A DNA stretch of 6,494 bases from Paratractidigestivibacter sp963591565 (GCA_963591565.1 CAVAUD010000115.1:1-6494), one strand, 5' to 3'; positions 1 through 5,448 are shown, numbered from the stretch's first letter. Numbers and translations are program-made. The notes: generated by a model not told the origin, from the letters alone.

Positions 1-80
1 GTCCTTTGCGTTGGGTTTTTCCGCTAGACAGTGTAGCGCGAACGGCCCGGATGGGGCTTGGCGGCACCCGCGCGAACCAA

Positions 81-216
81 AAACGACGAAAGACGGGTGC
101 ACTATTGAGAAACGGCTAGTAGCCGACGCATTTCGGCGACAAAACCCCAGTTGGCGAAACGGCAAAAGCGGGCTCTGCTCGTCAAGTCGCCGGAGTGCAC
201 CCGTTTTTCGTCGTTT
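81..216. repeat. Inverted pair of a 23-nt repeat unit facing outward
   Basis: The left arm is 81-103 and the right arm 194-216; the right arm is the reverse complement of the left at 22 of 23 positions. The shared core includes CGGGTGCACT and a CGACGAAA block. The arms are separated by 90 bases containing a tiny palindrome (GGCTAGTAGCC, 114-124). On either strand the unit runs into T-rich sequence: TTTTTTGTTTT follows the right arm (214-224), and five T follow the left arm when read on the minus strand (79-83). The shape suits an interspersed repeat or a long-loop bidirectional terminator-like structure. No transposase is nearby. Being part of a dispersed genomic family is inference. Confidence 0.65.
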
Positions 217-241
217 TTTGTTTTGGCGGCCCGCGAAAAGG

Positions 242-292
242 CCAAAAAGAAGGGAGCCGGTCTCTTCCCTGGGTCTCCCCAACCGGCTCCCT
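242..292 (-). terminator. Intrinsic terminator of the zincin-queH unit
   Basis: An 11-bp perfect stem is formed by 251-261 (AGGGAGCCGGT) and 282-292 (ACCGGCTCCCT), around a 20-nt loop. Read on the minus strand, the stem is followed immediately by TTCTTTTTGGC, a typical U-tract. Read on the plus strand the tail is only CTCTTGTGGC, so the minus direction is favoured. It lies about 145 bases beyond the queH stop codon and is the first strong terminator downstream of that unit, implying a fairly long 3' untranslated region. Confidence 0.72.
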
Positions 293-406
293 CTTGTGGC
301 GCTCGCGTTGCGCGGTGCGCGCTTGATTCGATAGTACGCGCCCGCGCCTTAGGTGGCGAGAAGACCTCGGTGTGCGGGCGAATCGCTCGGGCAGGCGGCG
401 CAACTG

Positions 407-422
407 GGGCGCCTTGGCGCCC
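407..422. other. Short GC hairpin just downstream of queH
   Basis: GGGCGC (407-412) and GCGCCC (417-422) form a perfect 6-bp stem closing a four-base loop, CTTG on the plus strand and CAAG on the minus strand. It begins 14 bases past the queH stop codon. No T-rich tail follows on either strand, so it is not a canonical intrinsic terminator. It might stabilise the queH mRNA 3' end, or simply reflect high GC. Confidence 0.35.
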
Positions 423-436
423 GGGGTATCAACGAT

Positions 437-1075
437 TTAAGCGTCCCGGGCATCGGCGCCGGCGGCCGCCGCGGCGGCCTCGCGCGCGGCGCGGGCCTCG
501 GCCTTCGCGCGCTTGCGCTCGTCGCGGGCCACGTGGCGCTCATGGGCCGCCTCGGCCGCGGAGAAGCGGCAGCCGCAGTAGTTCTGCCGATACATCCCCA
601 GCTCGCGCGACTCGCGCGTGGCCTCGGGATAGTACGGGCGAAAGTCCTGCCACACCGGCGTCAGCCCGTGGGCGGCCGCCGTCGCGCACAGCAGCTCCCC
701 GCAGTCGTCGAAGAGCTGGTACGGAGAGACGGCCAGCGTCGTCGAGACGAACTCGAACCCTTCGCGCTCGGCCACGCGACAGGCCTCGGCCAGGCGCAGC
801 GCGTAGCAGGCGCGGCAGCGTTTGGGCCGGTCAAAGCCGTGCGGGGCCACCGCCGCCTCCCAGGCCGCGCGGTCGTCTCCCGCCACGATGACGTCGACGT
901 GCGCGACGTTTGCCGCCCACGCCTGCAGAGTCGAAAGCCGCAGCTCGTGCTCGGCCACCGGCTGGATGTTGGGGTTCGTCCAGCAAATCACGGGCTCGAA
1001 GCCCTGCTCGCGCAGGAGCTTCACCGGCTCGAGCGAGCACGGCCCGCAACAGGCGTGAAGCAACAGCGGCCGCAT
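437..1075 (-). CDS. queH: Epoxyqueuosine reductase QueH
   Basis: A 212-residue protein of the QueH family (formerly DUF208). The family reduces epoxyqueuosine to queuosine at the wobble position of GUN-anticodon tRNAs in the cytoplasm and is the non-homologous alternative to cobalamin-dependent QueG. Family signatures are present in order: HACCGPC (residues 7-13), TNPNIQP near 33, CRACYALRL with a CxxC pair at 87/90, FVSTTLAVSPYQ at 109-120, and YRQNYCGC at 162-169. In the family the N-terminal CC and the central CxxC are the iron-sulphur ligands, and the late CxC is a redox pair. The ATG at 1075 is chosen because GGAGG lies seven bases upstream, inside the end of the zincin gene, and the family motif starts at residue 7. 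The frame stays open far upstream, but only across the other gene. The last ~40 residues are an Ala/Arg/Glu-rich helical tail beyond the catalytic core. The gene is translationally coupled to the zincin gene. Confidence 0.93.
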   Translation of the reverse strand: MRPLLLHACCGPCSLEPVKLLREQGFEPVICWTNPNIQPVAEHELRLSTLQAWAANVAHVDVIVAGDDRAAWEAAVAPHGFDRPKRCRACYALRLAEACRVAEREGFEFVSTTLAVSPYQLFDDCGELLCATAAAHGLTPVWQDFRPYYPEATRESRELGMYRQNYCGCRFSAAEAAHERHVARDERKRAKAEARAAREAAAAAAGADARDA

Positions 1076-1077
1076 CC

Positions 1078-1605
1078 CTAGTCCTCCCAAAGCTCGATGC
1101 CGCGATCGGTGTCGCGCACGTGCGTGACGCTCGCGTGGCGGCAGATCCGCTCGACCATCAACAGGTCTCCCGTGCAGCCGGACAAGTGCACGGCGGCCAG
1201 CAAAATCGCCAGCACCGGCTTGCCCGCAGCCCCGCCGAAGCCCAGGAAAGCGCAGGTCAGCAGCACCGCCGGCGCCAACAGCACGACCTTCTCCTGCGCG
1301 CACGTCACCAGCGCCCCGTGGGCGTCGGTGTAGAGAAACCCGCCCTTCGCGCCAAACGAGACCCTGGTCCCGGGCGCGACCAGCTTGTAGGCCGCGGCGT
1401 GGATCAGCTCGTGCACCGGCAGCGCGGCGGCCGAGAGCCCCACCAGCCACAGGAAGTCGAGGACCCCAAAGCTCGCGCCCGGCTTGACCAGCAGCGTGAA
1501 CACCGCCAGCGCCACGCCGGCCACCAAGATCACGACGGACCAGGCGACCATCTGCTTGCGCAGGGCCTCGTCTGCAAACACATCTATGTCGGCTCGTTTT
1601 CTCAT
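1078..1605 (-). CDS. DUF3267-type integral membrane putative zincin metallopeptidase
   Basis: A 175-residue membrane protein that looks like a DUF3267 putative zincin peptidase. Hydrophobic segments are visible at about residues 20-40, 48-64, 106-125 and 129-143. The second ends in PVHELIHAAAYK, giving the HEXXH zinc motif at 65-69. A later SGCTGDLL (142-149) supplies an Asp at 147 that could be the third metal ligand, as in intramembrane-type metalloproteases. The substrate is unknown and catalytic activity is inferred from the motif alone. The stop codon lies two bases before the queH start, so the two genes form an operon. The ATG at 1605 lacks a Shine-Dalgarno sequence, but a plausible -10 hexamer ends six bases upstream, which suggests a leaderless message. 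An internal Met19 start would fall at the edge of the first membrane segment and lacks a well-spaced ribosome site. Family assignment is fairly sure, function is not. Confidence 0.82.
   Translation of the reverse strand: MRKRADIDVFADEALRKQMVAWSVVILVAGVALAVFTLLVKPGASFGVLDFLWLVGLSAAALPVHELIHAAAYKLVAPGTRVSFGAKGGFLYTDAHGALVTCAQEKVVLLAPAVLLTCAFLGFGGAAGKPVLAILLAAVHLSGCTGDLLMVERICRHASVTHVRDTDRGIELWED
1083..1087 (-). promoter_or_regulatory. Ribosome-binding site of queH inside the zincin gene
   Basis: CCTCC on the plus strand reads GGAGG on the minus strand, seven bases before the ATG at 1075. It fixes the queH start and lies within the final codons of the upstream gene, so the two cistrons are likely translationally coupled. 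Confidence 0.75.
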
Positions 1606-1635
1606 TGTGCCAGCATATACCTAATGTGGGATACT
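1605..1635 (+). promoter_or_regulatory. Candidate promoter for the MetRS-like operon
   Basis: TGG-GATACT (1627-1635) resembles an extended -10 element. A weak TTGTGC (1605-1610) sits 19 bases upstream as a possible -35. Transcription from here would leave a leader of roughly 75-80 bases before the ATG at 1720. It overlaps the candidate divergent promoter of the zincin gene, so the two could compete. Confidence is low because the -35 match and spacing are poor. Confidence 0.3.
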
Positions 1636-1640
1636 GTGAG
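1612..1640 (-). promoter_or_regulatory. Candidate leaderless promoter for the zincin-queH unit
   Basis: On the minus strand, CTCACA (1640-1635) resembles a -35 box at four of six positions. A 17-base spacer follows, then TATGCT (1617-1612) as a -10 box. Six further bases lead directly to the ATG at 1605, so transcription would begin at or next to the start codon. This fits the missing Shine-Dalgarno sequence and the leaderless mRNAs common in actinobacteria. The assignment is by eye and unproven. Confidence 0.4.
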
Positions 1641-1653
1641 GGTTGAACATCCC

Positions 1654-1684
1654 GCCCGGGGGCCGCGGCCGCGCGCACCCGGGC
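1654..1684 (+). other. GC-rich hairpin in the leader of the MetRS-like gene
   Basis: GCCCGGG (1654-1660) and CCCGGGC (1678-1684) can pair over seven bases, and the 17-base loop contains the palindrome GGCCGCGGCC (1661-1670). It would lie in the 5' leader, ending 35 bases before the start codon. No U-tract follows, so it is not a simple attenuator. I see no T-box consensus or SAM-riboswitch core around it. It may affect mRNA stability or translation, or be incidental in GC-rich DNA. Confidence 0.4.
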
Positions 1685-1705
1685 CGCCGACCGTCTCGCT
1701 ACATA

Positions 1706-1712
1706 AAAGGAG
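1706..1712 (+). promoter_or_regulatory. Ribosome-binding site of the MetRS-like gene
   Basis: AAAGGAG lies seven bases before the ATG at 1720, in a locally A-rich stretch that contrasts with the GC-rich surroundings. It decides the start: the same reading frame is open for about 800 bases upstream, but no earlier start codon has such a site. Confidence 0.8.
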
Positions 1713-1719
1713 AAACCAG

Positions 1720-3753
1720 ATGCCCACCGAGCGCCCCACCTTCCCCAAACGCGCCGTCATCACCGGCGGCATGCCGTACGGTAACAAGAACCTGCACTTC
1801 GGCCACATCGGCGGCGTCTTTGTCCCCGCCGATTTCTTCGCTCGGTTCCTGCGCGACCGCATCGGCAAGGAGAACGTCCTGTTTGTCTCCGGCACCGACT
1901 GCTACGGCTCGCCGATCATGGAGGGCTACCGCAAGAAGGTCGAGAACGAGGGCTACGAGGGCACCATCATCGACTACGTGCGCGCCAACCACGACGCGCA
2001 GAAGGCCGCCCTTGACGCCTACGAGATCAGCCTCGACCTCTTCGAGGGCTCGGGCCTAGAGCCCGCGCGCTCCCACCACCACGCCTTCACCGACGAGCTT
2101 CTCCGCCGCCTGTACGAGAAGGGCTACCTGGTCAAGCGCTCGACCCGCCAGTTCTACGACGCGCAGGCGGGCACATTCTTGAACGGCCGCCAGGTCATCG
2201 GCCGCTGCCCGGTGCGCGGCTGCAAGTCCGAGAAGGCCTACGCCGACGAGTGCGACCTCGGCCACCAGTTCGACCCCGAGGAGCTCATCGCGCCCGTCTC
2301 GCAGCTGAGCGGCACCACGCCTGAGCTGCGCCCCGTTGACAACTGGTACTTCAACCTGCCCGCCTTTAGGCCCCAGCTCGAGAAGCTCATGGACGAGTGG
2401 GACGCCGACCCGCAGGTGCGCGCCATCGTGACCAAGACCGTGCGCGAGAGCCTGGTCGACCCCGTCATCTACATCCAGACGAAGTTCCGCGACGCCTTTA
2501 ACGAGGTGGCCGACAAGCTGGGCGACTACACCCTGACCGAGGCCGAGGGCAACCAGCAGTCCTTCTCGCTTACCTTTGCCGATTGGGAGGCCCGCGACCA
2601 CGCCCGCGAGGTGCTCGAGGCCTCTGACGTGCGCTTCCGCACCGGCAAGTGCCTGTTGCCCTTCCGCATCACCGGCAACATCGAGTGGGGCGTGCCCGCG
2701 CCCGAGCTCGACGGCACGCGCGACCTCACCGTCTGGTGCTGGCCCGAGAGCCTGTGGGCGCCGATCAGCTTCACCCAGACCGCGCTGGCCCTGGACGCCG
2801 AGAAGGCCGACGGCGACGCGCGCTACTCCTCCCACGACTGGCGCGACTGGTGGTGCGCCGACGACGCCCGCGTCTACCAGTTCATCGGCCAGGACAACAT
2901 CTACTTCTACTGCGTGGCGCAGCCGGCCATGTGGGAGGCGCTCGGCTGGGGCCTCTTCCAGGACACGCCCGTGGCCAACTACCACATCCTCTTTATGAAC
3001 AAGAAGGCCTCGAGCTCCGGTGCCATCAAGCCGCCGATGGCCGCCGAGCTGCTGGATGCCTACACGCCCGAGCAGCTGCGCGCCCACTGGCTCTCGCTCG
3101 GCCTCGACCAGAAGGCCGTGAGCTTCAACCCCAAGCCCTTCGACACGAGCGTCTCGCACAAGGACAAGAAGACCGGCGAGGAGGTGCTGGTCAAGGACGA
3201 CCCGCGCATCGTCGACCCGGCCCTCAAGGAGTCCGCCTTCCTCACCAACATCTTCAACCGCCTGGCCCGCAGCTGCTTCTACGGCGCGGCCAACGTCTGC
3301 GACTCCAAGCTGCCGGGCGTCGCTGCCCACGACGAGGTCGTCGAGGCCTGCCGCAAGGCGACCCTGGACTTCGAGGCCGCGGCCTACGCCTTCGACGCTC
3401 ACGGCGCCCTGGGCATCGCCGAGGAGCTGGCCCGCCAGGAGAACAAGCGCTGGGACGACGCCTCGAAGGCCGCCAAGGGAGACGACGAGGCCTACGCCCA
3501 GGCCCTGGCCGACGCCTTCTGCGCGCTGCGCACGGTGACTTTGCTCATGCACCCGGCCGTGCCTTCCGGATGCGAGAAGATCTGCGAGCACATGGGCTTT
3601 GACGCAAACGTGTTCTTCTCTTGGGACAACGCCCTGGCCACCCCGGCCGAGCTGTGCGAGCTTGGCGGCGAGAAGGCCTGCGACCACGCGATCGTTGCCC
3701 TGCCGCCGCGCTTCGACTTCTTTGAGAAGCACCCGAGCCAGGTTAAGAAGTAG
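1720..3753 (+). CDS. metG: Divergent methionyl-tRNA synthetase (MetG-type class I tRNA ligase)
   Basis: A 677-residue cytoplasmic class I aminoacyl-tRNA synthetase of the MetRS family, which charges tRNA-Met using ATP. Visible features in order: MPYGN (18-22) and HFGH (26-29, the HIGH motif); GTDCYG (58-63), where MetRS normally has GTDEHG or DDAHG; a zinc-knuckle-like cluster C163, C168, C178, H182; WYFNLPAF (209-216); an insertion of roughly 70 residues before EWGVPAP (322-328); VWCWPESLWAPISF (338-351) for the usual VWLDAPIGY; FIGQDNIYFYCVAQPAM (388-404); KASSS (429-433) in place of KMSKS; and an alpha-helical anticodon domain with NRLAR (513-517), matching the N-x-x-x-R anticodon-reading pattern. 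The chain ends after that domain and lacks the Trbp111-like C-terminal domain. Several substrate-pocket residues differ, so it may be a second, specialised MetRS or an amino-acid ligase with another role. Family membership is sure, methionine specificity is not. A hydrolase-acetyltransferase gene follows after 11 bases. Confidence 0.86.
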   Translation: MPTERPTFPKRAVITGGMPYGNKNLHFGHIGGVFVPADFFARFLRDRIGKENVLFVSGTDCYGSPIMEGYRKKVENEGYEGTIIDYVRANHDAQKAALDAYEISLDLFEGSGLEPARSHHHAFTDELLRRLYEKGYLVKRSTRQFYDAQAGTFLNGRQVIGRCPVRGCKSEKAYADECDLGHQFDPEELIAPVSQLSGTTPELRPVDNWYFNLPAFRPQLEKLMDEWDADPQVRAIVTKTVRESLVDPVIYIQTKFRDAFNEVADKLGDYTLTEAEGNQQSFSLTFADWEARDHAREVLEASDVRFRTGKCLLPFRITGNIEWGVPAPELDGTRDLTVWCWPESLWAPISFTQTALALDAEKADGDARYSSHDWRDWWCADDARVYQFIGQDNIYFYCVAQPAMWEALGWGLFQDTPVANYHILFMNKKASSSGAIKPPMAAELLDAYTPEQLRAHWLSLGLDQKAVSFNPKPFDTSVSHKDKKTGEEVLVKDDPRIVDPALKESAFLTNIFNRLARSCFYGAANVCDSKLPGVAAHDEVVEACRKATLDFEAAAYAFDAHGALGIAEELARQENKRWDDASKAAKGDDEAYAQALADAFCALRTVTLLMHPAVPSGCEKICEHMGFDANVFFSWDNALATPAELCELGGEKACDHAIVALPPRFDFFEKHPSQVKK

Positions 3754-3764
3754 TTAGGAATTTT

Positions 3765-5279
3765 ATGTCTTTGCCCGAGGTCGGGGCCGAGCGCGAGCCC
3801 GTGCCCTTCCCGCCTGTCCATATCCCGAGCCCCTACGAGCGCCCGCACGCGAACCTCGTGTGCCGCGTCGACGTGCCCACAGAAGACGGCGCGTCGATCG
3901 CCGCCTTTGTCTACGCGCCGCACGGCGTGCGCGACTGCGCAGGGACGCCCTTTGGCATCTCGGGCGAGCTGCCGCCCGTCCTGATGCTTCACGGCAACGG
4001 AGAAGAGCACCGGATCTTTGGGCCCACGATCGACGCGGTCGTCGAGACGGGCCGCGCCGTCGTGGCGATCGACTCGCGCGCCCAGGGCGAGTCGACGCGC
4101 GGCACGGCGCCGTTGAGCTACGAGCTGATGGCGGCCGACGTGCGCGAGGTCATGGCGCGCCTGGGCGTGTGGGACTGCCACGTGCTGGGTTTCTCGGACG
4201 GCGCAATCCTGGGGCTTTTGCTGGCCCGCGACTGGGGCGAGCACATCTTGTCGCTGACGTCTGTGGGCGCGAACCTCACGCCGGAGGGTCTGGGCGAGGA
4301 GGACCAGGCCTTCATGGCCGAGGCGGCCGTGGCCAACGCCCGCTGGGCGGCCGAGGGCTGGGAAGGCGCCTTTGACGAGGAGGGCAACGCCGTTCCCTCC
4401 CCCGCCGAGGCCGGGCGGATCGCCGAGTTGCTGCAGCTCATGGTCGACCAACCGCAGATCGACGCGGGGTCCTTGGGCGCCATCGCGTGCCCGGTGACCG
4501 TGATGGCCGGCGAGTTCGACTGCATCCTGCGCGAGGAGACCCTGAGCATCGCCGAGGCCATCCCCGGCGCCGAGTGCTACTTCGTCGAGGGGGCCGGGCA
4601 CACGCTGCCCAAGGTCGCCCCCGACGAGGTCAGCGAGGGTATCCTGCACAGCATCGGCCGCAACGACGTGCGACACGAGGTGCGACCGGCCGAGGCGCCC
4701 GCCGACATCGTGGTTGTCCCCGTGGGGCCCGAGATTTCTGCCGTCGCCAACGCGATGTACGACCACGTGGTCGCGCAGCCCGGAACGAGCGGCTGGAAGA
4801 AGGACCTGTGGCCGCCGGCCGGGCTGGCGGACGAACTTCTCGGCCGCGGAATCGGCCTGGGCGCTTTTGCGGCCGCCGACGTCGTCGACGGTGCGCCCGT
4901 CGCAGGCGCCGCACCCCTTGGCCTGGTCTTTGTTGACCACGACACCGACATGGGCGACGGCTGGCTGCCCGGCCATGGCCGCGGCCTCGGCGGCGCGGAC
5001 TGGGAGCCCCTGCCGCAGGGCGAGGCCGCCTGCTACCACCTCTTCGCCGTCGACCCGGCCGCGCAGGGACGCCGCGTCTCGGCAGCCCTTCTCGCCGCCG
5101 CAGCAGATCGCGCCCGCGAGCTGGGCGCCCACGTCGTGCGCATCAACACGAGCGTGGCCAACGTGGCCGCCAACAACCTCTACATCCGCGAGGGTTTTTC
5201 TCGCCACAAGCCGGTGTGGCTGCCCTACGAGGGCCTCGACCTCCCCGGCTGGACCAACCTCTGGGAGAAGGAGCTCTAG
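3765..5279 (+). CDS. Alpha/beta-hydrolase fused to GNAT N-acetyltransferase
   Basis: A 504-residue two-domain soluble protein with no signal peptide or membrane segment. Residues ~35-295 are an alpha/beta hydrolase: oxyanion-hole motif HGNGE (76-80), strand IDSRAQGES (102-110), nucleophile elbow GFSDG with Ser144, likely acid Asp252 in AGEFD, and His279 in GAGHTLP. Residues ~312-504 resemble a GNAT acetyltransferase: GWKKDLWP (343-350), HLFAVDPAAQGRRVSAALL (425-443), NTSVANVAANNLYIREGF (461-478) and a closing GWTNLW (495-500). The acetyl-CoA loop, usually (Q/R)xxGx(G/A), reads QGRRVS (434-439), so both glycine positions are replaced. The ATG at 3765 is preceded by AGGAA (3756-3760) with a short four-base gap. 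It lies 11 bases after the MetRS-like gene, so the two are almost certainly co-transcribed. Substrates of both domains are unknown. The hydrolase could be an esterase, peptidase or thioesterase, and the GNAT domain could act on an amine, peptide or antibiotic. Confidence 0.85.
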   Translation: MSLPEVGAEREPVPFPPVHIPSPYERPHANLVCRVDVPTEDGASIAAFVYAPHGVRDCAGTPFGISGELPPVLMLHGNGEEHRIFGPTIDAVVETGRAVVAIDSRAQGESTRGTAPLSYELMAADVREVMARLGVWDCHVLGFSDGAILGLLLARDWGEHILSLTSVGANLTPEGLGEEDQAFMAEAAVANARWAAEGWEGAFDEEGNAVPSPAEAGRIAELLQLMVDQPQIDAGSLGAIACPVTVMAGEFDCILREETLSIAEAIPGAECYFVEGAGHTLPKVAPDEVSEGILHSIGRNDVRHEVRPAEAPADIVVVPVGPEISAVANAMYDHVVAQPGTSGWKKDLWPPAGLADELLGRGIGLGAFAAADVVDGAPVAGAAPLGLVFVDHDTDMGDGWLPGHGRGLGGADWEPLPQGEAACYHLFAVDPAAQGRRVSAALLAAAADRARELGAHVVRINTSVANVAANNLYIREGFSRHKPVWLPYEGLDLPGWTNLWEKEL

Positions 5280-5293
5280 CCCCCAACGCCCCC

Positions 5294-5334
5294 GCGGGTC
5301 GCGGGTCGCTGGCCGCGGACCCGCCCTTACGTTT
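5294..5334 (+). terminator. Possible terminator after the hydrolase-GNAT gene
   Basis: GCGGGTC (5294-5300) pairs with GACCCGC (5318-5324). GCGG (5301-5304) can add pairing to CCGC (5313-5316) past a single bulged base, giving an 11-bp GC-rich stem. It starts 14 bases after the stop codon and is followed by CCTTACGTTTT. The T-tract is interrupted and offset, so it is a weak match to the intrinsic-terminator pattern. Its position immediately after the last gene of the operon supports the call. Confidence 0.45.
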
Positions 5335-5448
5335 TAACGGTTATGGGAACTTTAAAGGGCGCCATCACGACAAATCGCCGGTTGTGGGAAGGAAAATCTT
5401 CCGACAACCGGCGATTCTTAAAGCCAGGCTTCCCATAACCGTCAAAAC
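5331..5448. repeat. Nested inverted-repeat element in the convergent intergenic gap
   Basis: Two concentric inverted repeats occur. The outer arms, 5331-5349 and 5430-5448, are 19 bases long and match at 18 positions (core ACGGTTATGGGAA). The inner arms, 5373-5385 and 5404-5416, match perfectly over 13 bases (AATCGCCGGTTGT). After one G/G mismatch they continue with GGAAG (5387-5391) and CTTCC (5398-5402) around a six-base loop. The element is much more A/T-rich than its surroundings. It could fold into a long cruciform or RNA hairpin, acting as a bidirectional transcription barrier between the converging genes, or it could be a MITE or REP-like element. Neither flank shows a strong U-tract after the inner stem, and no obvious target-site duplication was noted. 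Confidence 0.75.

Larger units (their letters stand above)
1..436. other. Gene-free intergenic stretch with repeats and a terminator
   Basis: I see no supportable coding region here. The open frames that cross it run straight through both arms of the inverted repeat, have no ribosome-binding site and give Arg/Pro-rich translations, so they look like chance frames of GC-rich DNA. The stretch holds an outward-facing repeat pair, a minus-strand terminator and a short hairpin just after queH, each listed separately. Positions 1-60 could be flank of a gene outside the window, but the frames there are too short to judge. Confidence 0.7.

Noticed and set aside
182..403. Small minus-strand ORF of 73 codons downstream of queH
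   Set aside because: Its 3' half is the translated terminator and repeat arm, and no good ribosome site precedes it. Short ORFs of this kind arise from the repeat sequence itself.
1..436. Insertion sequence, attachment site or CRISPR remnant explaining the inverted repeat
   Set aside because: There is no transposase or integrase fragment, no flanking target duplication, and only two inverted rather than regularly spaced direct units.
11..891. Plus-strand open frames at 11-334 and 151-891
   Set aside because: They run through the repeat arms, the terminator and antisense to queH. They have Arg/Pro-rich composition and no ribosome sites.
437..1678. Single 413-codon minus-strand frame that would fuse queH to an upstream region
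   Set aside because: The part upstream of 1075 is an alternative frame of the zincin gene and looks non-coding. The zincin frame carries a clear HEXXH membrane protein, and queH has its own start and GGAGG.
910..1719. N-terminal extension of the MetRS-like gene in the same open frame, including an ATG at 1624
   Set aside because: The upstream frame overlaps the queH and zincin genes on the other strand, and the ATG at 1624 lacks a ribosome site. MetRS homology starts just after the ATG at 1720, which has AAAGGAG.
1636..1719. T-box or SAM riboswitch upstream of the synthetase-like gene
   Set aside because: The leader is only about 80 bases. It lacks the T-box consensus, a specifier stem, a terminator/antiterminator pair and a SAM-riboswitch core.
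2056..3732. Long minus-strand open frame (558 codons) antisense to the synthetase-like gene
   Set aside because: It is a shadow of strong G/C third-position codon bias. The translation is Val/Gly/Ala/Leu-rich with no recognisable domain, while the plus strand encodes a clear enzyme family.
3492..5207. Long minus-strand open frame (571 codons) across the synthetase end and the hydrolase-GNAT gene
   Set aside because: It spans two well-supported plus-strand genes and their junction, and its product is low-complexity Arg/Gly/His/Asp-rich sequence without motifs.
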